Of a stretch of DNA of 64,000 bases, positions 43,611-56,110 are shown piece by piece. Numbering within the stretch: the first letter of the stretch is position 1; each line of letters begins with the position of its first letter. The notes beneath the pieces were generated by a model that was given only the letters and a program-made list of their open reading frames with translations, searched no databases and was not told the DNA's origin. Made by a program: the position numbers and the translations under genes. This DNA comes from Prochilodus magdalenae (taxonomy: Eukaryota > Chordata > Actinopteri > Characiformes > Prochilodontidae): NCBI GenBank assembly GCA_024036415.1, contig JAMWET010003877.1:33665-97664 (forward strand). Direction: 5' to 3'.

Positions 43611-44169
43611 TGAATTCCACAATCCTGCATGTGTCCCACTGATATTACAGTTGAAAGGAAAATAAGTAAATCCTTTGGAATGCCATGGATTTCTGCACTG
43701 GGTACTAATAAAATAATAATAAAATATGGCGTGATCATTATTCAAGTCACAATATTATATACATATTGAATTTCAAATTCATTTTATATATTACATTGAG
43801 TAATAGTCACAGTGCAGACTACAGTGACCTTCTGTTAATGACTTCTGTAAGAATTTTTTTTTTTAGGAGATGAAATTGGAAGTGTGGGTTTCAGGTGCTT
43901 ATAGGCAGCATTAAAAACCTTGGTTACTGATAAATCTGTGCTTTTAATGAAAGGTTCCAATGCCTTAATACAAAGAACATTCAAAAGACCTGTCTTTTAA
44001 ATAAAGGCAGCATACAAGGACATTTTACACAGTTATATGTACCTTAACCAACTTATTTTAACCAAACGTAAAAAAAAAGACAATGTAGGACAACATCACA
44101 CACACACAAAAAAGGAATACAGCAGCGATCGGTTTACTGAGCCAAAAGCTAGTTGATAAAAATAGGTCT

Positions 44170-44395
44170 TCAGCCTTTAGACTTAAAAGCATCAACAGAA
44201 AGTGCAGACCTAAAGTCCAGAGGTAGACTAGTCCATAGTCTCTGTGCAGCAACAGCAAAGGCACGGTCACCTTTGAGTTGCAGCCAAGACCGTGGTGCAG
44301 TCAGTAGCATCTGATCTGATGACCTCAAAGACCTGGGAGCAGGGTAGTGCTGAAGCAAATCCCCTATATAGAATGGAGCCACTCCATTCAAAGAC
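44170..44395 (-). mobile_element. LINE 3' coding fragment (L2/CR1-like)
   Basis: Minus strand reads PAPRSLRSSDQMLLTAPRSW, then KGDRAFAVAAQRLWTSLPLD and FRSALSVDAFKSK, the C-terminal end of a LINE polyprotein. No stop over 74 codons, so it may be a fairly recent fragment. Confidence 0.75.
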
Positions 44396-44599
44396 CTAAA
44401 AACAAACAGCTAAATTTCAAATTGTAATTTAAATTGTAAAAGTAATATGAACAGTGGAAACAAAGTAGATTAAAACTGAATTATAAAGAATTTAAAGTCA
44501 AATAAAGCAGAAACAAATGTGTTAATACACTCATCATCAACACCTGACCATGCATGTAATCAAGGGCGTACTGAATGACCCAGCAGCTACTGCTGCAGA

Positions 44600-44920
44600 C
44601 ATTCAGTAAACAGTGATGCCCTCCATGAGTCATCCTGTTCCTGCATCATTGGCAGACGGCTGCACGATGCAGGACTACATGCATGTAGACCATTTCAATG
44701 ACTGCTCTTAACACCACGGCATCTTCATCTTCAGTGACGTGTCCCACTTTTGCCTTGGTGGAGACGACCAATGAATCAGTATGGCGGCACCGTGATCAGC
44801 GCCAGGATAAGCGGTTGTTCTGTTGTATGTTGTCCAGAAGGCCTGGTGTCACTCCAGCTCCACCTGTGTGAGAATATTCAAGCTGCATGGGATAGATTAT
44901 CACAGGACAAAAAAAAAGCA
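44600..44920 (+). mobile_element. Tc1/mariner-type transposase relic, copy B
   Basis: Related to copies A and C. Shares GACGACCAATGAATCAGTAT, GATCAGCGCCAGGAT and GTGTGAGAATATTCAAGCTG with copy A. Its right edge joins the duplicated segment at about 44925. Confidence 0.55.
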
Positions 44921-44924
44921 GGGA

Positions 44925-45098
44925 CTCCACTAACATGTGCAGGGCAGGGTGCCTCCAGGACCAGGGTGGAGAACACCTGGTCTAAACATGAAGTACAGAC
45001 TCTGATGCCCCCTTCTGGCATCTAGCAAACTCTACATGCTACAGTCTCCAATGTAACCTCACCCGCTCTCTCTCTCTTACTGTCTCTCTCTCTCTCTG

Positions 45099-45142
<44 letters not shown>

Positions 45143-45200
45143 GGTTTGACTGAAAGCACAGGCTGCCTGAGACAAGAGGAGTTGGCTTGAGTGTTTCCTT
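44925..45200 (+). repeat. Dispersed duplicated segment (44.9-kb copy) with CT array
   Basis: Near copy of 28780-28980; its CT tract (45065-45140) is expanded to over 30 units compared with the short tract at 28.9 kb. Confidence 0.8.
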
Positions 45201-45639
45201 TGGGTGTAATGTGACTATGTTGGTTTAATATTATTGGAAAGGTAATGGAAGTTCAGGTCTGCCATTCAACAGTGATATTAAAAATAAGAGAGAAGTCAGC
45301 AGACAGTCTATACAAAGCACAAAGTAATTGCGGCACAATCATTTTCCTTCCTGCACCAAAGGCAGAACACCTCTGCTTTAAAAAAAAGAATTTGTACATG
45401 AGAATTTAAACAAAAACAAAAATGTTGTCAAAATTTTTTAAATGCTTTTGGAAATACGTACTCTGGTCAGACCAAAAATAAATCTGCTGTCTCCATCTTT
45501 GAACAAAAAGGGTTGGGTTTGTGATGTGAAGTATGAATATGGTATGGGCTCCTTGTCTGCATGATATGGACTGCCTGTCTGCAAACAGTACCCATGAATC
45601 AAGCAAAGTACCTAGCTGAATTGAATCTCATGGGTCAAA

Positions 45640-45765
45640 ACTGACGTATCAACAAGACAATGACCCCAAACACATAGCCAAATTAACTCATGGCTGGATT
45701 CTAAAGAGCTGAAGCTGTTCGCATGGCCTAACCAGTCTCCAGACTCAGGAATGGGCCAGAAGTGA
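45640..45765 (+). mobile_element. Tc1 transposase fragment
   Basis: Reads QQDNDPKHIAKLTHGWI, then LFAWPNQSPDS with frame change, the DDE-domain block of Tc1 transposases (QDNDPKHT ... WP-QSPDLNP). Confidence 0.65.
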
Positions 45766-45829
45766 ATGGCAATGCTGCAAAAGGCCAATGACATTTTATT
45801 ATAGATGTGGATACTGAAGGTAGAACCAT

Positions 45830-46670
45830 GCCCCTAAAGAAACAATTAAATACATCAAATTAATAGGATAAATGTAGAACATCTAAATAAAGCTGAGTTA
45901 AAGAGATGTTTCTTGGCCAGATAAAATGTGTCCAAGAGATGTGTCCTAACCAAGATACGCATACAGGCTTGTTTGCCATAAAATCCCTCCCCCAATCTTT
46001 TGGAATACATACTCAATCAGTTCTCATCTCCATTAGTTTGTTGATTTGGTCGGTTGTTTGTGAAAAACAACTCCATCTGTCTGTTTTTTTGTTCAATGTG
46101 TTGCTCAGTTTATTGTGTTTATACCAGCTGAACTACAAGCAACAATGTCTTCTTTGTCTCACAAAGATTATATAAGCTTATTACTAAAACAAATATATAC
46201 AAAATTAAGGAATTTCTAAATCAAAACTTTAATAATCAATTTTTTTTATTAATCCAATAGTTTGTAACTGTGCAAAACATGTATATAATGGAAAATAATT
46301 AATCTTATCACAGAACACCATTACAGTCTTGTTGAATTGATCAAATTATTTTTATAATAATAGAAATGCTTATTCCTCAAAATGAGTTTAAATAAAAACG
46401 CTGTTCCGGTGGATACTCGATTGTGTCCCTTCACTTTTGGAGGACCTGCACATCAAAACAGTCTCTGACGATGCGGGACGCCATCTAATTCAAGAAGTGT
46501 TCCATCCTCTGAGAACAATGACTTATCTAACACACTTCCGTAACCGTCTGCACTTAATGTTCCCTCAGTGAAGAAAGGTCCCACACTATGGGTAAGGCAC
46601 CTGTGTAGGACGGATCAGACCAGTATCTGTGATTCTGTTTGTTGACCTCACCATTCACAAAGACATGTAC
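45830..46670. other. Intergenic, nothing recognised
   Basis: AT-rich to about 46400, then mixed composition. No exon, transposon end or long array identified. Confidence 0.4.
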
Positions 46671-46679
46671 TTCTTTATC

Positions 46680-46830
46680 CCTGTGTCTTGGTTTCCTCCA
46701 AAGGCATGCTGTCAGATTAACTAACTCAGTTGCCCCTAGGTATGGGTGTATTTGTGAATGATGGACTGGCAGCCTGTCCAGGATGTTTCCTGCCCTCTGG
46801 CACCCACCATGACCCAGAATGCTATCTGGC
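46680..46830 (+). repeat. Interspersed repeat, forward copy
   Basis: TTGGTTTCCTCCAAAGGCAT, AGTTGCCCCTAGGTATGGGT and GGACTGGCAGCCTGTCCAGG are recognisable phrases of a widespread fish repeat; the inverse copy is at 15.8 kb. Confidence 0.6.
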
Positions 46831-47022
46831 ATAGACGATTAAAAAATAAGCACAATAAAATACACACCTGTGCACACCACAGCTGCCCTTTGTCCCAATT
46901 TGTTGTCAAACTTTAAATTTCCAGAAAGGAAAGTACCTTCCTCGCCAACAGAGGTCGCTACCTCCTGAATACTAGACCTGCTATCTGACCTGTTTTTCAT
47001 TAACAGCCATTCTGTGTATGTG

Positions 47023-47023
<1 letters not shown>

Positions 47024-47060
<37 letters not shown>
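47024..47060. repeat. (TG)n(TA)n microsatellite
   Basis: Compound dinucleotide array. Confidence 0.9.
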
Positions 47061-47065
<5 letters not shown>

Positions 47066-47690
47066 CCTTGTAAATGCTCAGTTCTCTGTGAAGTCCTATA
47101 GCAAAATGTCTCTGGTAATGTCTTACAGTGCAGAAATGCAGCTCACGCACATCCTGAATCTCTAGAGTCCACTCCTCCTCAGGGCTTATTTATCTTACCA
47201 GAAGATTCTGCATGACCCACACTGGGAGTTAGGAGGCTACTAAGAGATGTTGAGAAATACAATATCCGCCTCTCACTGTGTATAATAGTGCTTTATTATA
47301 GACAGATGTAGAAAAATAAATATGTATGTAAATATGTAAATATCTGATAAATATGCCCAATGGAAACTGGAGTTCAAATACAGGAAGCACTGCATCAGGC
47401 AGGACTGCAGGACGTCCCAGGGCTGGAGTTAAACACATCTGTTCAAGAAAGAGCTTCTTTGAATCATAAACCGGAATATCATCAAAAAAGAGAAACTAAA
47501 CATGAACGTTGCTTTATACCTCATGTGCTCCAGAGTGTCCCATTGTGTTGGTTAATACGTTCTTGGCTGAAGATACCCCTCACCTGTAGGGGGCGCTCTC
47601 TCCTGAGGTTTAATCAAATGACTGCTTACCTGCAAAATTTAATCTGTCCTTTGTCTCTGTTGACCAGCCACATGGTAGTGATGTTTTGGC

Positions 47691-47691
<1 letters not shown>

Positions 47692-47742
<51 letters not shown>

Positions 47743-47754
47743 TTGATAATATTA

Positions 47755-47801
<47 letters not shown>

Positions 47802-47881
47802 ATTATTATTATTATTAACATTATTATTATTATTATTATTATTATTAGCAACAACAATAATAATAATAATAATAATAATAC
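47692..47881. repeat. Inverted (ATA)n / (TTA)n microsatellite pair
   Basis: ATA array (47692-47745), a short spacer, TTA array with AAC interruptions (47757-47848), then ATA again (47851-47881). The arms are complementary and could fold back. Confidence 0.92.
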
Positions 47882-48784
47882 ATATTATTGTAAAATAAAT
47901 CCATAAATAATTAAAACTACTCAAAAATTAGGCATTTTTCATACTGTCCCATTTGTTCTGATTTGGGGGTGTAATTGAATACAAGCTTAACAAGCCTTAA
48001 TGAATTACACACATACCTCAAAGCATTTGAAACAAGCTCCTCTTCAAATTTGATTCGTGCAGTAGAAGAGTATCCCAAAGCAGGTCAGACGGTGGGTTTA
48101 AAGATCAGGACATGTTAGCACTACAGCTGATATGTTTTTAATGACAGGCTGTTTAGATAATGTTTTATGTTAGATAATGGAACATCTAGTGTAGTTAAGG
48201 GTGTTATGGCATTCAGAGTGTCAGTTCAGCTGCTCGTGAAAGCAGAAAAGCATAACATGAGTAGAGCCACCAATCTCATCTGCCTTTGGTCTATGAGGAG
48301 TCTGATATCATTTATAAAATTACTGCTCATTCAAAGATACACCATTAACCTTCATTTCCTACTTGCGTCTACTGAACTGGTTTAGACATTTTCACAATAT
48401 TTGTCATGGAGTTCTTGGCGTATTATAAAAACATAATATTCCACATTTAATGACCCCATCAGGTTAATCTTTTTCCTCTCGGCTGCAATATATAACTATA
48501 GGTGACGCCTCCTTCAGCATTTAATAACTTCATATCACATATTCCCTTCTTTAAGTATCAACACGTAAAACTGGAAACATTGACACAACAGTCAACTTTA
48601 CTCAGAAGACTAGTGTTTATGTTAAAACCCCTGGTCTGAAGGCTGGAGCTGACCTTGTTCTACCTTTTCTCTCAGAGGAAGCATAGAGTCTGTGGCCACA
48701 ATATGAGGAACTATGTTTTCACCATTACCTACAGCGCTTATCAGTGTATTCTGCTGGAGAACTAAGACACTGTCCATTCTGTCA

Positions 48785-48870
48785 CCACTGTGAATATAAA
48801 GCTTTCAGTTCTGGAACATCTGAATGAACTACAAACTCCTCATCGACAGGCCATTTACGGTTCAATAGCC
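48785..48870 (-). other. Possible terminal exon of an unrecognised gene
   Basis: On the minus strand, an acceptor-like CACAGATCTTTAG is followed by an open segment LLNRKWPVDEEFVVHSDVPE continuing LKALYSQW and a stop. Its composition looks like real protein rather than chance. I do not recognise the family and found no partner exon. It may be an exon relic or part of an unlisted repeat. Confidence 0.25.
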
Positions 48871-49340
48871 CTAAAGATCTGTGACTTTTAAATCCATAGC
48901 CGCTACTCATAAACTCATGAACACAACATAAACATAGGCAAATTAAACGCAAACAATAAAGTTTGCATGCCATGTGTCAGCCCATATACCTGTAAATTAC
49001 AGGGAACGTGTACAAATGTCCATAACACTGCATTGTACACATTGTGGCCTGTGGAAAAAAAATTATTGGCCTTCTGTATGAGTCACAAGTGTTCGTTCAC
49101 GCGACCACGCTTACACCTTACTTAGAAACGTATGAAGAGCAAATTTTATTAGATCATTATTTAATTTTTTTTTATAGGTTTCTGGATGTTTCATATTAAG
49201 CAGCCATGAGGAACTTATATGACGGTAATAATTATTATATTTAATTGTGTATATGTGCTTATGAAACAAAAGCAATATTTAATTGCAAGCAAAGTTATTA
49301 AAAACAAAAACATTTTTCTAACACCAAATCAATAAACACT

Positions 49341-49365
49341 AAAAAAAAAAAAAAAAAAAAAAAAA
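49341..49365. repeat. Poly-A run
   Basis: 25 consecutive A. Confidence 0.95.
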
Positions 49366-49817
49366 TTGAATAGGAAAAAAACCCATTCATTTTGTCATCA
49401 CCCACTAGACTCCAATCAGAACCTGAGGCACACACCAATATTAATATAAAGCTCAACTTTTCATAGCAACGAAGTAAACAATGGTCCTAAACAGTTTGGG
49501 ATATATACTGTAATGTGGAAACGTAACATTTCACCACACAATAAAGATATTCATATATACTACTGAGCTGCAGGTTTACTGCTGAAATATTACAGGACCT
49601 TAGCATACATTAGGCAATAGTACAGTTTTATCATAAAGCAGGTTCAAGTACACTACTATAATATTAAAATATATAATCACCTCCCAAAGAAAAACAAGCA
49701 TCTACAAAACAGCAACTTTACAGGAGAGGGCAAAACTGAATTCTAATGCAGTTCAATAGAACCAGACTGTTTTTCCCAGCACTTTTGTTTCATTCATAAT
49801 GAAACTTCTTGTCCTTG

Positions 49818-50000
49818 ATGCCCCTCCCATCCATTGGCCTCCATCAAGATCAGCGCATTTTCACTGTGCAGCCTACAGTCTATGTGTCCAATGGTGGGCA
49901 GGCTTCATACTCACCTGATTACCTGAGTTATTCTATCTTCACCTTGCTGTGCTGCTTCTGCCTACCACTGACCATTCCTGCTGTTGTCTGCTCTTGTACT
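49818..50000 (+). CDS. CD225-family exon 1, second locus (partial gene)
   Basis: Sixty-one open codons from ATG. The C-terminal part, SPDYLSYSIFTLLCCFCLPL then TIPAVVCSCT, is the first half of a CD225 domain, with the cysteine cluster (CCFC) typical of the superfamily. It ends directly at consensus donor GTAAGT (50001-50006), the same phase-0 position as the 33-kb gene. Upstream it reads HQDQRIFTVQPTVYVSN. I could not find a matching second exon downstream to 64 kb, and the N-terminal part seen at the 60.4-kb relative is absent. It may be a 5'-truncated or decaying copy, or a gene whose second exon I missed. The final Thr where the family usually has a basic residue hints at decay. Confidence 0.5.
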
Positions 50001-50734
50001 GTAAGTACGACTTACACAGGCTTTAACATGACACCTCACACTGACCATCAGCTACAGACTAAACGGCACTTGCAAAGAATTTGCTGGTGAAAAATTAGAA
50101 CCACCTCACTCACTTCGACCTGCGTTTGTGTGGCTTGTAATAGTAATGAGGAGATACACTGAAGGCCTACTATACCATACCTCTCTAAGTAGCTATGGAT
50201 GAACTGCTCTGGCTGAGAGCTAGGTCACGCCTTGTACTGATACAACGATAATATGGAGACCATATAAAAGGTAAACTGAGATGGTGCATGCCTGTTGTCT
50301 TAAAGATGTGCTCACTGAAGCAGGCTTTCTGGCCTCCGTTCCACCTTAAGCAGTGCCACACTGACCTTCTGGCAACAGTATAAGCTGTAGCATTTAAGGT
50401 GGAACAGAACGTTTGATTAAGAAGCTGCAGTATCAACTTTAACATGAACTCACCCGTAACAGTTCATTTATATGAAAATGGGATGAAGAGTGCCAACCTC
50501 CCTGTCGCATCCATCTTCTTTACTGTCGTTCCACTGTTAACTCACCAATCCAGAACACATGTAAAGTTTGGGGGTGTAAATATTAATGAGTCAAGGCTGT
50601 TACATAACAGGATTTGGGATTTGTGTTTTATCATCCTATGTCAGTCTCCAAATGTAAAATCGGTTTCCTTTATATTCCACCTTTAACAACCAAACTGTCA
50701 TAAATCAGTGTGCTTATGACTGTGATATTTTCAA

Positions 50735-51610
50735 AGGGCAGATCTCCACCCACAATAACGCTATGAACAAAACCTCTTTAGTGTGATTAACAAACACAAT
50801 AACAAAAATGTATCCTTTTTGCCACTACAGGCTGGCTAATCAGCCCACGTTAATGTTTCTTTATCTTCATTATCAAAATAATAGCCTTGAAATGAAAGAG
50901 CAAACCTTGACCTAATGAAACAAGTTCCTGTAAGCTTCCTGATAAGCCGCGTACATCAGTAATCACCCGTTTTTACTGATATCAGTATCAGGAATATACA
51001 GCTGTTATAAACAAATTTCACCAACATGTAATCTGGACATTGTTCCTAAATCACTCCTAAGGATAAGTTTAGATTATGTTTCAAATGATGTCTGAACTAC
51101 TGTAAAGGCATAGCACAGATCCTTTTATACTCTGTCATCTTAGTACAATTATCAGACCTGCCTTTTTATTAGGTTGTTTCTAAACAGTGAAATGTGTATC
51201 TGATATTGATCATGTCATAAGAGTAGTTTCAGTCAGGTTTGTGTTCTAACCATCTACATTTACAGCATTTAGCTGATGCTCTTATCCAGAGTGAATTACG
51301 AGGTTAATCATATTACAGGAAGGCCTGTGTAGTGTTAGGAGTCTTGCCCAAGGACTCTTATTGGTGTAGCACAGCATAGTCACCCAGACCAGGAATCAAA
51401 CCCCAGTCTCCCATATGGGATGGTAGCTTCCTGGTGGGTAGTGGTGTTATCCGCTGCTCCACACCAACTGAACTGAGTTGGCCCCTCCAATGCTTTAAAT
51501 CATACTCAATGGACAGACTGTTCTTGGTTACACTAAGTAATCATTTATCAAAACATTGAACTTGTGGAGTCCCCCAGGGCTCAGTTTTAGGGCCTTTGCC
51601 TTTCTGTTCG
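50735..51610 (+). repeat. Duplicated segment ending in a LINE reverse-transcriptase fragment (copy 2)
   Basis: Homologue of 35740-36490 but interrupted by a SINE at 51255-51470. The right end encodes CGVPQGSVLGPLPF, the same reverse-transcriptase block. Confidence 0.75.
51255..51470 (-). mobile_element. tRNA-derived SINE-like element, copy 3
   Basis: Reverse-oriented copy with the same head and tail blocks. It interrupts a duplicated LINE-containing segment relative to the copy at 36.2-36.5 kb, so it inserted after that duplication. Confidence 0.8.
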
Positions 51611-52150
51611 CACATTAGGCTTGCTAGACAGGCTTACCAGGAGAGTGTCAGATATTTGTAGAGGACGTCACAAAATTTCTTACAACTCACTAAAGAGTAA
51701 ACTGAAATACTGATTGTTGGCTGCTTGGTGAAAAGCTTGGCTCCTTTGTTTCAAAGACCAAACCTGAAACCTGGGTGTCATCATAGACTCAGAGCTCTGT
51801 ACTCTCCTGCATGTAAACACAGTCACCTAACTAGCATTTTATCATTTAAGAAATACTACTAAAGTTCAGAAATTTGGAAGAGAGTTGATTACTGTAATGC
51901 TTTTCTTACTGGAGAAAACAATCTATCCTCTACATACAAGACGCAGCAACATGGATCCCAAAAACAGCAATACGTTTATTTATGTAGCCCCTTTAACAAT
52001 AGATCTTATCACAAAGCAGCTTTCAGGTCCAAGCCCCTATTAGCAAGCCAATGGCAACAGTGGCAAGGAAACTCCCTTAGAGAAAGAGGAAGCAAACCTT
52101 GAGAGAAACTAAGACTCAAAAAGGGAACCTGTCCTACTCTGGTCAACGGT
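51610..52150 (+). mobile_element. LINE 3' remnant and associated interspersed repeat
   Basis: Contains NLGV-IIDSE-like and RVDYCNAFLTGE-like phrases of a LINE C-terminus (51750-51920). It continues into a known fish repeat block (CACAAAGCAGCTTTCAGGTC, GCAACAGTGGCAAGGAAACT, GAAGCAAACCTTGAGAGAAA) to about 52150. Confidence 0.6.
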
Positions 52151-52294
52151 GGACAGCAAAATAAGCACAAAAGCAATTTAAGAGGTATAAGAATTCACAA
52201 TAATATGCAATATTGAATACGGAATTACCGATGACTGTAAGAGTCTTATCAGAGTAGCAAAAAGATGCCAGTGACTGTAGATTAGAAAGCTGCA

Positions 52295-52385
52295 AGTAGA
52301 TTAGATTCAACTTTATTTTCATTGTTCAGAGTACAGAGCCAATGAAATGCATTTAGCATCTAACCAGAAATACAAAATTCAGTAT
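52295..52385 (-). repeat. LINE 3'-end-like fragment
   Basis: GATTCAACTTTATTTTCATT and GAGCCAATGAAATGCATTTA are the reverse of a common LINE 3' UTR end. The rest of 52150-53100 holds nothing I recognise. Confidence 0.45.
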
Positions 52386-53104
52386 TGTTTACATATAAAG
52401 AGCAGGAAGTAACCATGGCAAATAATCATGGCAAATCACCACATATATTGTGCTCATTGTGACTCTTGTCCTTTATGGGCCATGGGAGTTGGATTAAACC
52501 ACTATCCATCATTACCTTCACCACACGCCATCATCTTTACATTAAGTCAGTCTTTCTAAAGACCATGAATAGTTGATTTGTTCATTTTGATAAGCATTTC
52601 TATTGACGTGTCAACATTTGAGTCGTTGCACATGACAAAACTATTTTAGTAGGCTTGGTAGATGTTGGCACTTCAGATCAGACTTAAATAAGGCATACGG
52701 TAAAGGAATGTTTCTCTCTGTGGTTCTTATCTCATTTCTAATTTGTTTTGATTGAGGTGCATTTCCAACCTGCTGTGTTTTACATTGATCTCTCAAGCTG
52801 AAACTGATGTCACCCACTGGTAGTGAATTAAACTCAGAATATGTTAAATAAAGGATTTTTGTTGGAGGTGATGAGGATTTCTTGCACTATATTACTCATT
52901 TAATCAATCTATTCTCAAACTCTACGTATTTCCTGTATTTTTGAATAGCGGCCACATTATGTTGTTTAAGTTTCTCATACAAAATGTAAAGGCCCTGTCA
53001 ACAGGCATGATTTGTGTCACCTTTAAATGAGGCTAAAGTTGACTTCCTGTTTGCCAGCTTCTTAATCTCATGAAGCCAGATCATCTTACACTGAAGGTTT
53101 AGAT

Positions 53105-53706
<602 letters not shown>

Positions 53707-54239
53707 AAGGTAGTATAGGTAATGTTAGCTACTAGCAAGCTCCCCATGACTACACCTAGCATACCTCAGTAAATAACTGACTGAGCTTCATTTCAGCATG
53801 TTGCTTCTATGTGGTGTTGTGGTCTCTCACTGTAAACCAGCCAATCAGAGCAGAGCTCATCAGATTATCACCTAAAAAGGAAAAATAGCTAGTTTCATTT
53901 AAGGACCAAATCATAGGGTATAAACGGGCGTGTAAAACAACACCTGAACATTTTTCACCCTGACCAAAGTGGAATATGGAATATCATATTAGAAAATGAA
54001 CAAAACGTGTCATTTTACTGGAACATTCAAACTTTTCTATATGACTGTATCTTTATGCATAATGCAGCTTATCCATAGTGGCCATTTTTAAACAAGCTGT
54101 AACGACACATATTCATTACTTACAACTTTAAAAGGCGGCAGACATTTCGCATTATGTTAGAAGCTATTCGGAGGAGTGACATTCCGTAGTGGCATTGAAA
54201 CCAGTCATTCGTTTGAGACAAGCTAATTACATGGAGTGA

Positions 54240-54500
54240 CATTCAGCGAGCAGTGATGCCTACCACCATCCATGAGTCGTTCTGTTAGTCCCAGCACCAT
54301 TGGCAGACGACTGCGCGGTACAGGACCGCCGCAACAAACTGCCCCTAACACTGTCAATGTCACCAAAGACTGCAATGGTGTCGTGTCGGACTGTCATGGA
54401 GTGACTCAGAATGGCGGCGCGTCATCTTTAGTGACGAGTCCCGCTCTTGTCTTGATGCAGACCACCAACAATCTGTTTGTGGAGGCACCGTGGTCACGGT
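54240..54500 (+). mobile_element. Tc1/mariner-type transposase relic, copy C
   Basis: Reads SVSPSTIGRRLRGTG in one frame, the DNA-binding part of a Tc1-like transposase; GTCATCTTTAGTGACGAGTC encodes VIFSDES in another frame. Shares GTCATGGAGTGACTCAGAAT with copy A. Confidence 0.65.
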
Positions 54501-54799
54501 ACACACCTTTATTTTTATGATGGGTTTACAGTAAACAGTCACTTTACATTGTACTTCTATTAGTTTTGTATGCAATACATTTTCCAGGCACTCCATAAAG
54601 GAAGAGGTTATTAAAGTTATACCATTATCAGCTGGCACAAATTTCAAGAGCACTGATCAGTCAAGTAGTGACTGAGCCAAGATCATTAAGTCATGATTCC
54701 CGGAGATCTGTAAATGGAGATAGCAGGGAGTGCTCAAGGTGAAACCTGCTCAAGTTATCATTTAAGACGAAATGAAATCGAAACGATCATTGTAATCTG

Positions 54800-55170
54800 G
54801 TTTCCAGGCAACATCTGGCTCTGTTTCTTTTGATAGGTGGCTGAAGGTAATTAGGCTCTGCATGTAATAAAGAGGGAGGAGGAGTTCCAGAGTGTGGGGG
54901 CAGCAACACTAATAGATCTGCCACACACAGACGAAAGCCTACACTGAGTCGGAGGATCTGAGCTTGCGTGATAGAGCACGGTGGTGTAAAAGTGCAGGCC
55001 GATAAGTGAATGTCAGTAGCAGGAGCGACCAAAAGAGGAAAGCTGTGAGATTGGTATGTTAGGACTGATCGTATCGAGGGCTGCAGTAAGATCAAGTAAA
55101 AGTAAGACAGAAGCACAACTGGAGCCAGACGACAGGAGTAGATGATGTGAGGACATGGATGAGAGTAGTC
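54800..55170 (-). repeat. Unclassified interspersed-repeat-like segment
   Basis: The minus-strand direction carries LINE-3'-UTR-style phrases (for example GATCTTACTGCAGCCCTCGA). It resembles repeats I have seen in fish genomes but I cannot name it. Confidence 0.3.
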
Positions 55171-55457
55171 GCAGTACTGTGATGACAGTGATAACCCTAA
55201 ACGAAAAGTCTCACAGAGGAAAATCTTGGCGCTGTGAAGCAACAACACTCTTGTAAGGGTTTGGGCAATGCTGCCTGCTGCCAGCAGAGGGGTTAGCAGT
55301 GGTGGCACCTCCCTGAGGCAACTACAGCCTGGAACTCCAACCCCCAGAATGCCACAGGCTGATCACCCAACGAACTGCACCTGATGCGGCCTCTATATAA
55401 GCCTCCACCGAGTAGCTGTCAACTGCTACACCTTTGTAGAGGGGTAGCTGGTGATAG

Positions 55458-55512
55458 GCAAGGCAAGGCAAGGCAAGGCAACGCAACGCAACGCAACGCA
55501 ACGCAACGCAAC
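55458..55512. repeat. Pentanucleotide array, AAGGC then AACGC
   Basis: Four copies of AAGGC followed directly by seven copies of AACGC, a single-base change of the unit that spread through the second half. Confidence 0.95.
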
Positions 55513-55679
55513 AAAGAAAGAAAGAGAGACGTGTGAAGAAAAGAGAAGATATCTGCTTTTTGTTTGACCCTTTCCTTTTAGAAGTATTCCCTTTTGTTTG
55601 AGCACTGACAGCTACCACTTCTGCCTTAGGGGGCACCATACCCTGATATAACCACAAGCGAGCAAACCCCATCTCCCCA

Positions 55680-56110
55680 CTCCAAAAAGTTTGGAGAAGT
55701 TCAGGAGTGCCGCAGAAGGTTCCTGTTGCACTGCTCCTTGGTTTTTAAGAAACAGCCCTCTTGTTTCCCTAATGAGAGGGCTGAGGTGGTCTACATAATG
55801 GCCTTGTTCCCTGGCAGGGCACTGAGCTGGGCAATCCCCCTTTGGCCCATGGATCCAACAGCTGTTTACTGATGGCTCGGTTCTCCAAAGCCATGCCTCA
55901 GAACTTCTTCAACCCAGAAGTTACCCAAGACCTGCTGGAGAGTCGTGATAGAGTTCTATCTGCCCAAGGTTTCCTCTTTGGGATTTATTGGCCATGGACC
56001 CAGCCAAGATCTGTGCTGCCCCTCCCTTCCTTCCTAAAGGCAGCCAAACAATTCCTGGGGTTTGCCAACTTCTTCCGGAGATTCATCTGTAATTTCAGTG
56101 CTGACATGCA
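55680..56110 (+). mobile_element. Internally deleted Ty3/gypsy retrotransposon
   Basis: Left part reads a gag phrase (FPNERAEVVYIMALFPGRAL, then SWAIPLW). The right part reads a pol phrase from the reverse-transcriptase/RNase H boundary (FLKAAKQFLGFANFFRRFI). In an intact element these lie kilobases apart, so most of pol is deleted. Stops interrupt the rest. Confidence 0.75.
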
